Of a DNA stretch of 18,387 bases, positions 9,570-17,415 are shown piece by piece. A program made the translations under genes and the position numbers. The stretch spans positions 507,814 to 526,200 of the forward strand of contig NW_004457323.1 of the NCBI RefSeq assembly GCF_000313135.1. Reading direction: 5' to 3'. Under the pieces are notes generated by a model. The model was not told the origin of the DNA. It did not search any database and worked only from the letters and a program-made list of their open reading frames with translations. Every line of letters begins with the position of its first letter. Within the stretch, counting starts at the first letter, position 1. The stretch is from Acanthamoeba castellanii str. Neff (Eukaryota > Discosea > Longamoebia > Acanthamoebidae).

Positions 9570-11078
9570 TTACCACCCGTACTTGCCCCAGGTCTCGGAC
9601 TTTGTCTTCCGGGCGTTGGCGCGCTGGTTGAGGAGCTCCATCTCCCTCTGCTTGGCCTCGTAGGCGAGCGACGTGATCTGGTGCTTGCGCTTCTGCATTC
9701 CCATCGGACGATCCTTGGCCGACACACTCTGTGTGCACCGTTCACAACGAACGAACGTCAGCAAGGCTCGAGCCCACGAGCTGTTGTTGAGTCGAGCCAT
9801 GCGTGTCGTCGTGCCGTGCTGGAAGGGGAGAGGTACCGAAGTGGCCTTGGCGAGGTTCTCCTGGATGAACTCCTTGCTCCAGCCGGTCTTGTCGGTGATC
9901 TGGGCCTGGCTCACGTCCACGATCTTGGCGCCCTTCGTCAGGTGCTCCCATTCTCGCGTAAACTGCAAGTTGTAGACGGGGGGGGGGGTAATGAGTAAAT
10001 GGCGCACAGCCAGGTGATCGAGAAGAGTTGTGAAGATGCTGCAGACCTCTGGTGGAGGCTCCGGCAAGTCGCCCAACGAGGCCTGAGGCTGCGCTTGCTG
10101 CTGCTGAGAATAGTCCCACCCGGCCTGGTGCGCATCAAACGGATTGGGTAACGTTAGCACTTCTCCTCCCGCAAGCGGCACGTAGCAGCAACGCGTAGCA
10201 GAAACTGAAGGTGTCGGCGCTTCTCACCTGCGCGTATCCCTGTTGCTGGTAGCCGTATTGGTAGTAGGCCTCGTAGCCCGGGTAGGCCCCGTATGCGGCG
10301 GCGTCGTATGTGCCTGCGGCAGCGTACTCTACTGCGGGCGCGGGAGCGGGAGCAGGCGATGGCGCGGCGGTCTGTTGGTGCGGATGGTGGGCAGAGGACG
10401 GCGCAGACGGTGCTGCACGCAGCGAACGCGGCGGCTGTCGAGGGGCGCCCTGTCCCTCGTTTCCTGTTGTTGTCGATGCTGCGGGCTTTGCCGCTTCACC
10501 TTTGTCGCTACTCGGCGTGCTTGTGCTCGAGTCGCTCTTGTCCTCCGCGTTCTCCATCTGACGTCGGACCACTGCGGCCGGGGTGGCCATGCGCTGGCGC
10601 TTGGCTGGGGTGGGGTTCTTCGGTGCCGGCAGGAGCGCAGAGAGGCCCGACGGCTTGGGTGCCTCGGGGAGGGCGGGTCCGCTCTGGTGCATGAACTCGT
10701 CCTCGTACTTGCCTCGCAGGGCCTCCTTGGAGATGGGCAGCATCAGCGAGACCGTGCGCTTCCCCTTGCCCTTCGAAGTTTCATCCTTTGTGATGCTGCT
10801 CGATATCGATGATGCAGAGGGAGGCGGTAGGCGAGAAAAGAGGGAAGAAGATGCAGAGGCCGTGGCCGAAGAAGAAGGCGCTGGCAACTTGGAGAAGAGA
10901 TATGAGGAGGGCTTGGGCGATGGCGTACTGGAGGTAGATTTGGGGGGGGGGGATTAGAATAAAATGATAACGGAAACATCAATCGCGTGTACCTTGCCTC
11001 AGCTGCGGCTTGCACATCTTCCTTCTGTGTCTCATCTTCGTCGTCGCTGCTGCCGTAGCCGGCCAAGAGGAGATCCAT
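9570..11078 (-). CDS. PRCC homologue (proline-rich, spliceosome-associated nuclear protein)
   Basis: PRCC is a nuclear protein linked to pre-mRNA splicing and to binding of the mitotic checkpoint protein MAD2B. Exons: 11078-10993, 10927-10228, 10124-10047, 9962-9837, 9728-9570, all in phase, giving 382 residues. The N-terminus (LLAGYGSSDDEDE) matches the acidic Tyr-Ser-Ser-Asp-Glu start of the family. The middle is low complexity: Ser/Pro-rich, then KRTVSLMLPISKEA, and a Tyr/Gly/Gln/Ala-rich tract (YDAAAYGAYPGYEAYYQYGY) that looks prion-like. The C-terminal block is diagnostic: KRKHQITSLAYEAKQREMEL and a final KSETWGKYGW, parallel to the KRKHQITYL...KYGF end of animal PRCC. The ATG at 11078 sits in GGATGG. 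Two introns carry 11-base poly-C tracts near their acceptors. The gene diverges from the H1-WWE gene across 757 bp. Confidence 0.88.
9978..9988. repeat. G11 run (C11 in transcript), PRCC intron 3
   Basis: Eleven G residues on the plus strand are a C11 tract in the transcript, 15 nt before the TTGCAG acceptor of the intron at 9963-10046. Confidence 0.9.
10942..10952. repeat. G11 run (C11 in transcript), PRCC intron 1
   Basis: Eleven G residues on the plus strand are a C11 tract in the transcript, 14 nt before the CTCCAG acceptor of the intron at 10928-10992. Confidence 0.9.
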
Positions 11079-11835
11079 CCTTAGGCCTCGTGTGTTTTTT
11101 TAATTTGTTTTTATTCTTGTCTCGAACGTTTTCATTTGAAATCGAAAATGTCGAAAATCTTCCCAATCGAATTTCGGGTACTTACGTTATGAATGAGGGC
11201 TCGCGGCCGTTCTAATGCCACTCCGCCTTCTCCCCAGTCGCTCACTAACACAATTTAGGGCCTGAAGGCCACACGCAGACACCCTCATCACTGCAAATTC
11301 CTTCCTCCCATCGCGGCTGGGTCCTGCACTTGATCGCCACGCACAGACCAAATTCGGTGAACTATTTTTGTCCCTAATTTTCCTTTTTATTTTCCTTGAC
11401 ATATTTTTGTGATTTCTCGAAATGTCATACAGTCGCTGGATAAGGTCCATCCAGGCCTTGCACGATAGCGGCTGCTCTCCCCCGCCGTACTCCCTTTGAG
11501 TCAAGATCAACTTCCTCTCGATCCGTGTTGTGCTATCGTCTTCCGGTCCTCTCTTGGGGCTGCAGGACGTGCGTTTGGCAGTTTCCCACAGACCTAAATT
11601 TCGCTACAGTGAGACTCGAACTGCACCTCCCACAAAACACAAAAACACAAACCATTCCAATAAGCTTTTGCCGTTTCGTCATTTGCCTTCTTCGAAGGGT
11701 TTGAGTGCTGCGATTGGGAGCTGGTCAGTCCACCGTAACGGATAAATTGCCCCTTCCTCCTGTTGTCTTTTATTCTTTATTCGCACTCTCCCCACCTACA
11801 ATCACTTTCCTCCCTACCCCGCCCACACTACCACC
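11079..11835. other. Divergent spacer between PRCC and H1-WWE genes
   Basis: These 757 bp separate two start codons that point away from each other, so both promoters should lie here. The middle (about 11340-11420) is notably AT-rich compared with the genes. A minus-strand ORF at 11187-11510 has poor codon bias and no recognisable domain. I found no tRNA or snRNA gene. Confidence 0.6.
11741..11748 (+). promoter_or_regulatory. Possible TATA-like element of the H1-WWE gene
   Basis: GATAAATT lies 95 bp before the ATG at 11836, followed by a CT-rich stretch suited to initiation. An inverted CCAAT (ATTGG) sits near 11714. Motif-based only. Confidence 0.33.
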
Positions 11836-12915
11836 ATGCCGAGAGAACCCATCCCGCGTCGGGCCAAGGAGGTGAAGCGCGAGCCCACGGACTACGTGTC
11901 GCTCATCCAGCCGGCCTTCCAGCCGTCGCAGGTGGTCGGCCACCGCAAGAAGGAGGAGGAAGCCAAGAAGGAGGCGGCGACCAAGAGCGCGGCCACGCCC
12001 AAGAAGAAGCTGACCCAGAAGCAGCGCAACGGGAAGCCCACCTATGCGAGGATGATTGCGAACGCTCTCGTCCATCTTCAGGAGAGGACCGGCTCGAGCG
12101 GCCCCGCTATCGCCAAGCACATCGAGGCCAACTACGGCAAGAACCTTCCCGATAACTTCAAGATCTTCCTCCGTCGCGCATTGAAGAACGCCGTCGATGA
12201 GGGCATTCTGAGGCACGAGGGCGCGCGCTACCGTCTCTCGAGCTCGGGCAAGTACAAGCTCGGTCTCAAGAAGAGGAAGAAGGCCCCCAAGAAGAAGTCC
12301 TCCTCCTCGTCGTCGTCGTCTTCGAGCAAGAAGAGGAAGTCGAGCTCTTCGTCGTCGCGCTCGAAATCGCCCAGCCGATCGAGCAAGAAGTCGTCGAAGG
12401 ACAAGAAAAAGAAGAAGACCAAGAGCAGCAGCAGCTCCTCCTCATCCTCCTCTTCGTCTTCTTCCAAGGCGAAGGAGGCCAAGAAGCCGTCTTCTCGTTC
12501 GACTCGATCCTCCTCGTCGTCGCGCTCTTCCTCATCGTCGTCCTCGTCTTCTAAGTCGTCCGAGCCCAAGCTGACGCCCGCCGGCTACGATCACTACTGG
12601 CAGTTCCAGGAAGGTAGCCGTTGGCTTCCGTACGATGCGACGGCCTCGGACGTCGTCGAGAAGGCATACCTCGATTACAAGAAGAACCCCGGCATGTGCG
12701 ACGTCCGCGCCGTCAAGAGCGGTCAGTGGCAGTACCAGGTCGATTTCCTCAACAACAAGCAGACCGTACGTCTATTCCCTAATCTCCTCCATTTCCTTCC
12801 TTTCATTCGCGTCTAATTCCTTCGCATTCGCTTCTTTTCTCAACAGAACATTCAGCATGAGAACCACACCGTGAGGTCCATTCGTCGTGTAGCAGTAGGC
12901 AAGGAGTCTCCCTAA
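11836..12915 (+). CDS. Linker histone H1 (H15) domain fused to a WWE domain
   Basis: Two exons (11836-12765, 12847-12915; 81-nt intron) encode 332 residues. The ATG is in a good context (ACCACCATGCC). Residues 66-143 form a linker-histone globular domain: YARMIANALVHLQERTGSSG, AIAKHIEANYGKNLP, FLRRALKNAVDEG and RYRLSSSGK follow the winged-helix pattern of H1/H5. Residues 144-243 are runs of Ser alternating with Lys/Arg clusters, including RSKSPSRSS. Residues 251-325 form a WWE domain: W255, W263 (RWLPY), E275 (VVEKAY), Y300 (WQYQVDF), Q309 and R320/R323/R324. WWE domains bind the iso-ADP-ribose unit of poly(ADP-ribose) or mediate ubiquitin/PARP-linked interactions. The inferred role is a nuclear linker-type protein that bridges nucleosomes and PAR or PARylated proteins. 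The N-terminus has a SUMO-type VKRE motif (13-16). Both domain calls rest on clear sequence patterns; function is inferred. Confidence 0.9.
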
Positions 12916-13005
12916 ACGAGAGGAGAGGCGAAGAAGAAGAAGGAGGATTGGCTTGTACATAGGCGGCTGCTCATTCTCATTCGATCACAACTCAATGAAA
13001 AGAAA

Positions 13006-13011
13006 AATAAA
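13006..13011 (+). terminator. AATAAA polyadenylation signal of the H1-WWE gene
   Basis: AATAAA lies 91 nt after the stop codon at 12913-12915, within the 193-bp spacer to the converging XPRT gene. Confidence 0.6.
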
Positions 13012-13108
13012 CAAATCCAAGATCTAAAGAAAAAATGGTCCATTGCTTACTCTTGGCGCCCTTTCACGTGACCGTTGCGAGACGTTGAGGTTGGTGAGCA
13101 CCTGAATT

Positions 13109-14124
13109 CTATTGCGTGGCGGGAAGGGGCGCAAAAGTGATGGCATCACCCTCCATGCCGTCGATCACAGCCAAGGACACAATTGGCACCTCTGTGAGCT
13201 TGGAAAGGAGTTCGCGACCGCCCTGTTGGTGCATGCAGGTAGGGGCGTCAGATACGAGGGCATTGCCGAGGAGAGAAGTCATAGCGATACCTCAAAGCTC
13301 TTTTCCACAAGGGCGCCGATGCCCACCAGCTTGGCGCCAGCTTGCTCGATGAGGTTCATGAGCGCTCGAATGGTGGTACCGGAAGCTGTGGCAGAAAGGT
13401 GCGACAGAGGAGTGAGGTCATGATACACGGAGAGGTGAGCTCACCTCCACAATCGGAGTGCGCACCCAAGAAGTCGTCGATGAGGAGTACGTTGTCCTCA
13501 GCCTTGAGGTACTCTTGTGAAACAAAAAGTGACACAGACCCTCCTTTCTGTATTTGCGTGAGTGAGTGCGTGAGGGAAGGGCGGGAACAAGAAGGAGCGG
13601 ACCGTGTGAGAAACAGATTCTGTGGTGAGGAAGTGGTCCATTGTAATGGGGCGCTTGCCAGAACGGCAGTAGATGACGGGGCAACCCAACTCAAGGCCTA
13701 CACTCACATGGACAATGATGATATGAGGCTACAAAGTCACAGGCTCCATCCAATCTTAGAAGAATGACGCACCAGTCATGAGTGAAGGGGCGACGCCAGA
13801 GGTTTCCACGGTGAGGATCTTGGTCACGCCCATGCCCTGCACAGGAGAACAAGGATGAGGTGAGAACGCGAGATGTACGTTTCTGTGGCAAGAGGTAAAG
13901 GTACCTTGAACCGGTCCGCGAGCTCGCCAGCACATGAACGCATCAAAACAGGATCGATCATGTGATTGATAAATCCCTGCGGAGATGAGATAAATTAAAT
14001 TGTCAACGGCGATCAGTGAACGGATTCTACTGGGCGGAGAACAACATCATACATCGACTTTCAAAATGCCTCGGCCCAGGTTGCGGCCGTCCTTGGCAAT
14101 GCGATCGCGGAGCTGTAGGGCCAT
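13109..14124 (-). CDS. xpt: Xanthine phosphoribosyltransferase, bacterial Xpt type, 7 exons
   Basis: Predicted reaction: xanthine + PRPP to XMP + pyrophosphate, a cytosolic purine-salvage step. Exons: 14124-14053, 13976-13905, 13836-13773, 13697-13603, 13547-13445, 13385-13291, 13222-13109. They total 615 nt in one frame, or 204 residues; bacterial Xpt is about 190. The protein follows Bacillus Xpt block by block: GRGILKVDGFINHMIDPVLM (bacterial LKVDSFLNHQIDPLLM), TKILTVETSGVAPSLMTGLE, NVLLIDDFLGAHSDCGAS (the PRPP-binding signature with paired Asp), IRALMNLIEQAGA and VEKSFEGGRELL. This separates it from eukaryotic HGPRT and from APRT. Intron 4 is only 55 nt with an unusual GTCCGC donor, but the join restores the bacterial alignment. 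A 7-bp hairpin sits 4 nt before the ATG. It is probably an old transfer from bacteria, or a lineage-restricted retention, that has since gained introns. Confidence 0.9.
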
Positions 14125-14128
14125 CTTC

Positions 14129-14148
14129 TTTGGGGGTGTTGCCCCAAA
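14129..14148 (-). promoter_or_regulatory. Perfect hairpin in the XPRT 5' leader
   Basis: In the transcript, UUUGGGG and CCCCAAA form a 7-bp stem around a CAACAC loop, ending 4 nt before the start codon. Upstream lies AT-rich sequence (AAATAAAATA at about 14160-14170) that could serve as a TATA region, which would put the hairpin close to the mRNA 5' end. Whether it affects translation is unknown. Confidence 0.4.
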
Positions 14149-14854
14149 AAATAAAAGAGTATTTTATTTCGTTAAATAGTCTCCATCGAAGCACAAATCG
14201 TGCAACTCGTAAGGCGGAAGAGGCAAGCGAAGAATCGAAATCCCCGAAATGTGGCGATTCGCACACATTTTCCCGACCTAACGGAGATCGCTTGTTCTGG
14301 CAGCACGCTTGGTCTCGGGTGTGAGGGGAACACGCACCAACCGGCAGAATGGGAACTTTTTTTGGCCTATCGCTTCCTCTGTTGGCGCGGTTGTTGTTTG
14401 GGGAGCCAGCTGTGGCGTGTGCGGCGTGCCTGGCCCGCAGAGGCACAGCCTCATCAAATGGGCGAGCTGATGGGCTTTCGCCGCAAACACAGAGCGGCGC
14501 CGAGACTTTGGCGTCTTTTTGCCTTGTTTGGGGTCGTGCACACCAAGCACCCAGATCGACGACGTTGTGTCCTTGGGCTCCTTTGTGGGACCGATCACGC
14601 CCCAACAATCACGCCAACCTCAACACTCTTTCGACGTTCTTGACAAGCAAGCATCGCATTTCCATGGAAATCGCTCGTGTCTCCGCGCCACGAAAACGCT
14701 CCGAGCAACCGACCGCCACAAACCTGCAAATCAGGCGAAATCCCGGCTCCCGCCACTCGTGTCGCCCGCAACGGCGTATCCGGAGGCACGTTGCCCGGTC
14801 GCTGCCAGGAAACAGGATGGAATTTCATCCAACTCCATCCGGTTCTTAGAAACG

Positions 14855-14880
14855 GCGGGAAAAATTGGGCGGCATAAAAG
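14855..14880 (+). promoter_or_regulatory. Kinase promoter: E2F-like site and TATA box
   Basis: GCGGGAAA (14855-14862, an E2F-type motif) is followed by ATTGGGCGG and then CATAAAAGGCGGC, with TATA-like ATAAAAG at 14874-14880. Transcription could start near 14905, giving a leader of about 220 nt before the ATG at 15127. Motif-based inference. Confidence 0.42.
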
Positions 14881-15126
14881 GCGGCGCCACATCAGCGGCA
14901 CAATTCGAACTTTTTTCCACGACCCCGACGACACGCACACAACCGAGTGCCACCTCTGGTCTCTCGCGCTTCCCTTTTAGTCGGAAGTAGAAGAAGAAAA
15001 CTCGACACACAAACACAAGCCACGTAGCGGGCACATCTTCGACTCCTCGCACAACACATCTGCACAACGCATCAGACAACTTCACAACTTTCACCACACA
15101 CAATTTCGACTTCAATCTCGGAAAAG

Positions 15127-15960
15127 ATGCAGCACGCACAACAGCAGCCGACTATGCCCGTACTCGGCAACTACCTCCTCTCGGACAAGGTCCTCGGCCG
15201 GGGCTCGAACGCCTCGGTCTACCTGGGCTTCTCGCGCCACTCGCCCAGCAAGAAGGTGGCGGTGAAGATCGTCGAGAAGAAGGCCCTCTCCGAGGAAAAG
15301 CGGAAGGAGCTCAACCAGGAGATCGACATCCTGCAGAGCCTCCAGGCCCACCCCAGCATTATCCAGCTCCTCGACGTCTACGAGGACGAGGCTCGCGTCT
15401 TCCTCGTCTTCGAGCACAAGTCGTGCGACCTCTACACCTTCATCCGCAAGAACCGCCCGCTCTCGGCGGAGACCATCCGCGTCATCTTCAAGCAAATCGT
15501 CGACGCCGTCGAGTTCTGCCACAACAACAAGGTCGCCCACCGCGATCTCAAGATCGAAAACGTGCTCGTCGATGAGCACAGCCTCGAGGTCTCGCTCTGC
15601 GACTTTGGCTTCGCTACGCGCTTCGAGACCGACAAGCCCCTCACCAAGTGGTGCGGTTCGCCGCACACCGTCGCGCCCGAGATCATCTTGCGTCAGCCCT
15701 ACAACCCGGTCGCCGTCGACACCTGGGCGCTCGGCAGCATCCTCTACGCGCTCCTCTGCGGTTCGTTCCCCTTCCAGGCCAAGAGCTTCAAGGAGATCTT
15801 CCAGCGCACCACGGTCGGCATGGTCCACCCCTTCCCCAACTTCGTCTCCCAGAGCGCGCGCGACCTCGTCACCCGCATCCTCAAGACCCGACCCGACAAG
15901 AGGCCCACCACCGCGGAGGTCCAGTCGCACCCCTTCCTCCTCGCCGTCGACAGCGAGTGA
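15127..15960 (+). CDS. Ser/Thr protein kinase, CAMK/AMPK-like, atypical activation loop
   Basis: An intronless 277-residue ORF is almost entirely a protein kinase domain. Visible elements: glycine loop GRGSNASV (24-31, third Gly replaced by Ala29), VAVK with K47, helix-C E65 in NQEIDIL, HRDLKIEN (138-145, catalytic D140), DFG 159-161, activation loop LTKWCGSPHTVAPE (172-185), D198-W200 and the closing R259-P260. CGSP before APE is typical of the AMPK/MARK/SNF1 group. However, the loop Thr two residues before the Cys, the LKB1 target in AMPK, is Lys174 here, so activation must differ or be constitutive. There is no UBA, KA1 or calmodulin tail. A second Met at residue 10 could also start translation. 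Third codon positions are nearly all C or G, suggesting good expression. Substrates cannot be told from sequence. Confidence 0.93.
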   Translation: MQHAQQQPTMPVLGNYLLSDKVLGRGSNASVYLGFSRHSPSKKVAVKIVEKKALSEEKRKELNQEIDILQSLQAHPSIIQLLDVYEDEARVFLVFEHKSCDLYTFIRKNRPLSAETIRVIFKQIVDAVEFCHNNKVAHRDLKIENVLVDEHSLEVSLCDFGFATRFETDKPLTKWCGSPHTVAPEIILRQPYNPVAVDTWALGSILYALLCGSFPFQAKSFKEIFQRTTVGMVHPFPNFVSQSARDLVTRILKTRPDKRPTTAEVQSHPFLLAVDSE

Positions 15961-16741
15961 GCGCGCATCGGCCGATGGCCACCATCATGATGTACCAACT
16001 ACGACCACCACTACCACGACCACCTCCACCCGTGCGAGAGCGCGAGTGGTGGACGCCCCGACACCCGACTGCGACGACGTCTGAGAGACGAAGAACGACA
16101 CGCAGCTCGCGACCGATCGCCTTCCCAACCGCGCCGAACATCATCGGACGACGGGCCGCCTGTGTCGATGCAGAGGCAACGACACGAGAGCGGCTCACAA
16201 CTTCACACCGCGAGAGGGAAGCTCAACTCCAAACCACCAACGACGGGCCTTCTACATTTCGACATCTCCCCGACGACTCGGGTCAGCGCCTTCAACGAGG
16301 GAGGAGGACGCAGGACCTGCAGCCAGCCGTGGGAACTATTTCTATTTCTATTCTCTGTCCCAACACCATGTCCATACACATATTTGTAATTACTATTGTA
16401 CATCACCATCTAAACAAATAGAAACATACCTTACCGAAACTCTTTACGTGCCACACTTCCAAGCCCACCGCCACCTTCCAATTTATTGATCCTCTTCTTT
16501 GGTCTTTGTAGACTTCCTCATTGACCAACGTTGACTGAGGCGGCCAAGGTCCCAACATTTCCAGCTTTCTGGTTCCCCAAGACGGAAATGGTCGCAAAAT
16601 TGTGTTTATTTACAAACAATTGATGAAGGTGGCTGCGCTCGTGTTGGTCTGGGCCACTCTGTCCCTTGCCTCAACGAGCTGGGTCGCCGTCGTTTCTCTT
16701 TCAAGCTTGAGAGCTCTCTTCCTTTCTCCTTCCTGGGCGAA
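15961..16741. other. Convergent spacer after the kinase gene
   Basis: These 781 bp hold the 3' flanks of the kinase and of the 69-residue acidic ORF. A plus-strand open frame runs on to 16421 but is a shifted frame of the kinase region with an Arg/Thr-rich, random-looking translation. An 8-bp palindrome CAACGTTG with two flanking TTGAC motifs sits near 16520-16535. No gene is visible. Confidence 0.55.
16605..16610 (-). terminator. AATAAA polyadenylation signal of the acidic small ORF
   Basis: AATAAA on the minus strand lies 131 nt after the stop codon at 16742 (context GTAAATAAACAC). Confidence 0.5.
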
Positions 16742-16951
16742 CTAGTTCTCATCCATGAGCCACGAGGAGAAGGTGCCGGCGGGGTCCGTTGGCGTGTAGG
16801 CCTTATCTTCGAAGCCGTAGGTGAGGGCGTCCATGAGCTCGAACCAGCCAGCCTCGAGCCCGCCAAGCAGGCTGTCCATGAGGGTCGGGGCGCTGTCGTC
16901 CCCGGTGGTGGCAAAGACAGAGGCCGGGCTGGAGTAGGCGATGGTGGTCAT
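16742..16951 (-). CDS. Small acidic protein, 69 residues, function unknown
   Basis: I do not recognise this protein. The ORF has the C/G third-position bias of the surrounding genes, a TATA-like element about 85 bp before the ATG and an AATAAA after the stop, which together argue that it is real. The translation is strongly acidic: about eleven Asp/Glu, a single Lys and no Arg. It contains two related segments, LMDSLLGGLE and LMDALTYGFE, separated by a Trp-Phe-Glu step, so it may be two similar amphipathic helices. There is no signal peptide, Cys or transmembrane segment. The frame stays open upstream for 25 codons to 17026, but the ATG at 16951 has the better start region. An acidic adaptor or activation-type peptide is one possibility; nothing proves it. 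Confidence 0.6.
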   Translation of the reverse strand: MTTIAYSSPASVFATTGDDSAPTLMDSLLGGLEAGWFELMDALTYGFEDKAYTPTDPAGTFSSWLMDEN

Positions 16952-17415
16952 GGCGTAAGAAACGTGGTAGGGTACGCGCGACGCTTGGTTGTGTGCGAGG
17001 GTGAGAGTGTGATGTGAACTGCGCACTCACGCCGCTCTTATGCACTCCGCGACCCTTCATTACCGCTCCTCGCCTTGGGACGGTTGGCCACGCACATGAC
17101 GTAGGCTTGGGACGTGAGGGACGAGGGACACCAGAAACAAGAGAGGTTGCAGCTTCCCCCTTCCGCACTTTTTCCTGGGCCACCGCCCGTGCGACTGTGT
17201 GGTTCTTCGGACCTCGGTGTCGTGATGACGACAACTCCCTTGTTTGTGGCTATCTTTTCAACAAGTGCGGGAAGAATGATTGGAATGTTGACATGTTTGG
17301 AATGTAGGGAGTTCCGCACCACTGGTCTCTCCAGGTTGGAGTTTTCTTTTTGATTTCCTCCCAATGAATAGGGACTGCTGTGGGGCTGACGTGGGAGAAT
17401 CGATCTTGCCGCGAG
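16952..17415. other. Divergent spacer between the acidic ORF and esterase genes
   Basis: These 464 bp contain the TATA-like site of the acidic ORF near 17039 and a CCAAT motif at about 17361 upstream of the esterase. I see no further gene or RNA. Confidence 0.5.
17035..17042 (-). promoter_or_regulatory. TATA-like element of the acidic small ORF
   Basis: The minus strand reads GCATAAGAGCGGC, close in form to the CATAAAAGGCGGC of the kinase promoter, 84-91 bp before the ATG at 16951. Confidence 0.4.

Larger units (their letters stand above)
14125..15126. other. Divergent spacer between XPRT and kinase genes
   Basis: This 1.0-kb region lies between two start codons facing away from each other. 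It contains the XPRT leader hairpin, an AT-rich patch at 14150-14180 and the kinase TATA region near 14876. ORFs of up to 166 codons cross it in several frames, but their composition is random-like and none shows a domain. No RNA gene was found. Confidence 0.6.

Noticed and set aside
11187..11510. Minus-strand ORF of 107 codons in the PRCC/H1-WWE spacer
   Set aside because: AT-rich codons unlike neighbouring genes, no domain, no start context or splice continuity.
11598..11618. GTTCGAGTCTC on the minus strand, resembling a tRNA B box / T arm
   Set aside because: The flanking bases do not form a T stem and there is no A box, anticodon arm or acceptor stem upstream.
12228..12569. Asp/Glu-rich minus-strand ORF opposite the H1-WWE tail
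   Set aside because: Reverse reading of Ser/Lys codon runs; low-complexity shadow of the real gene.
14349..14849. 166-codon plus-strand ORF in the XPRT/kinase spacer
   Set aside because: Random-like translation, overlaps other open frames and the kinase promoter; no domain or coding bias.
15112..15930. 272-codon minus-strand ORF opposite the kinase
   Set aside because: It is the antisense of a GC-rich, C-ending codon gene, which opens long reverse frames. Its translation is Leu/Asp/Glu/Val-rich filler with no domain, while the plus frame is a complete kinase.
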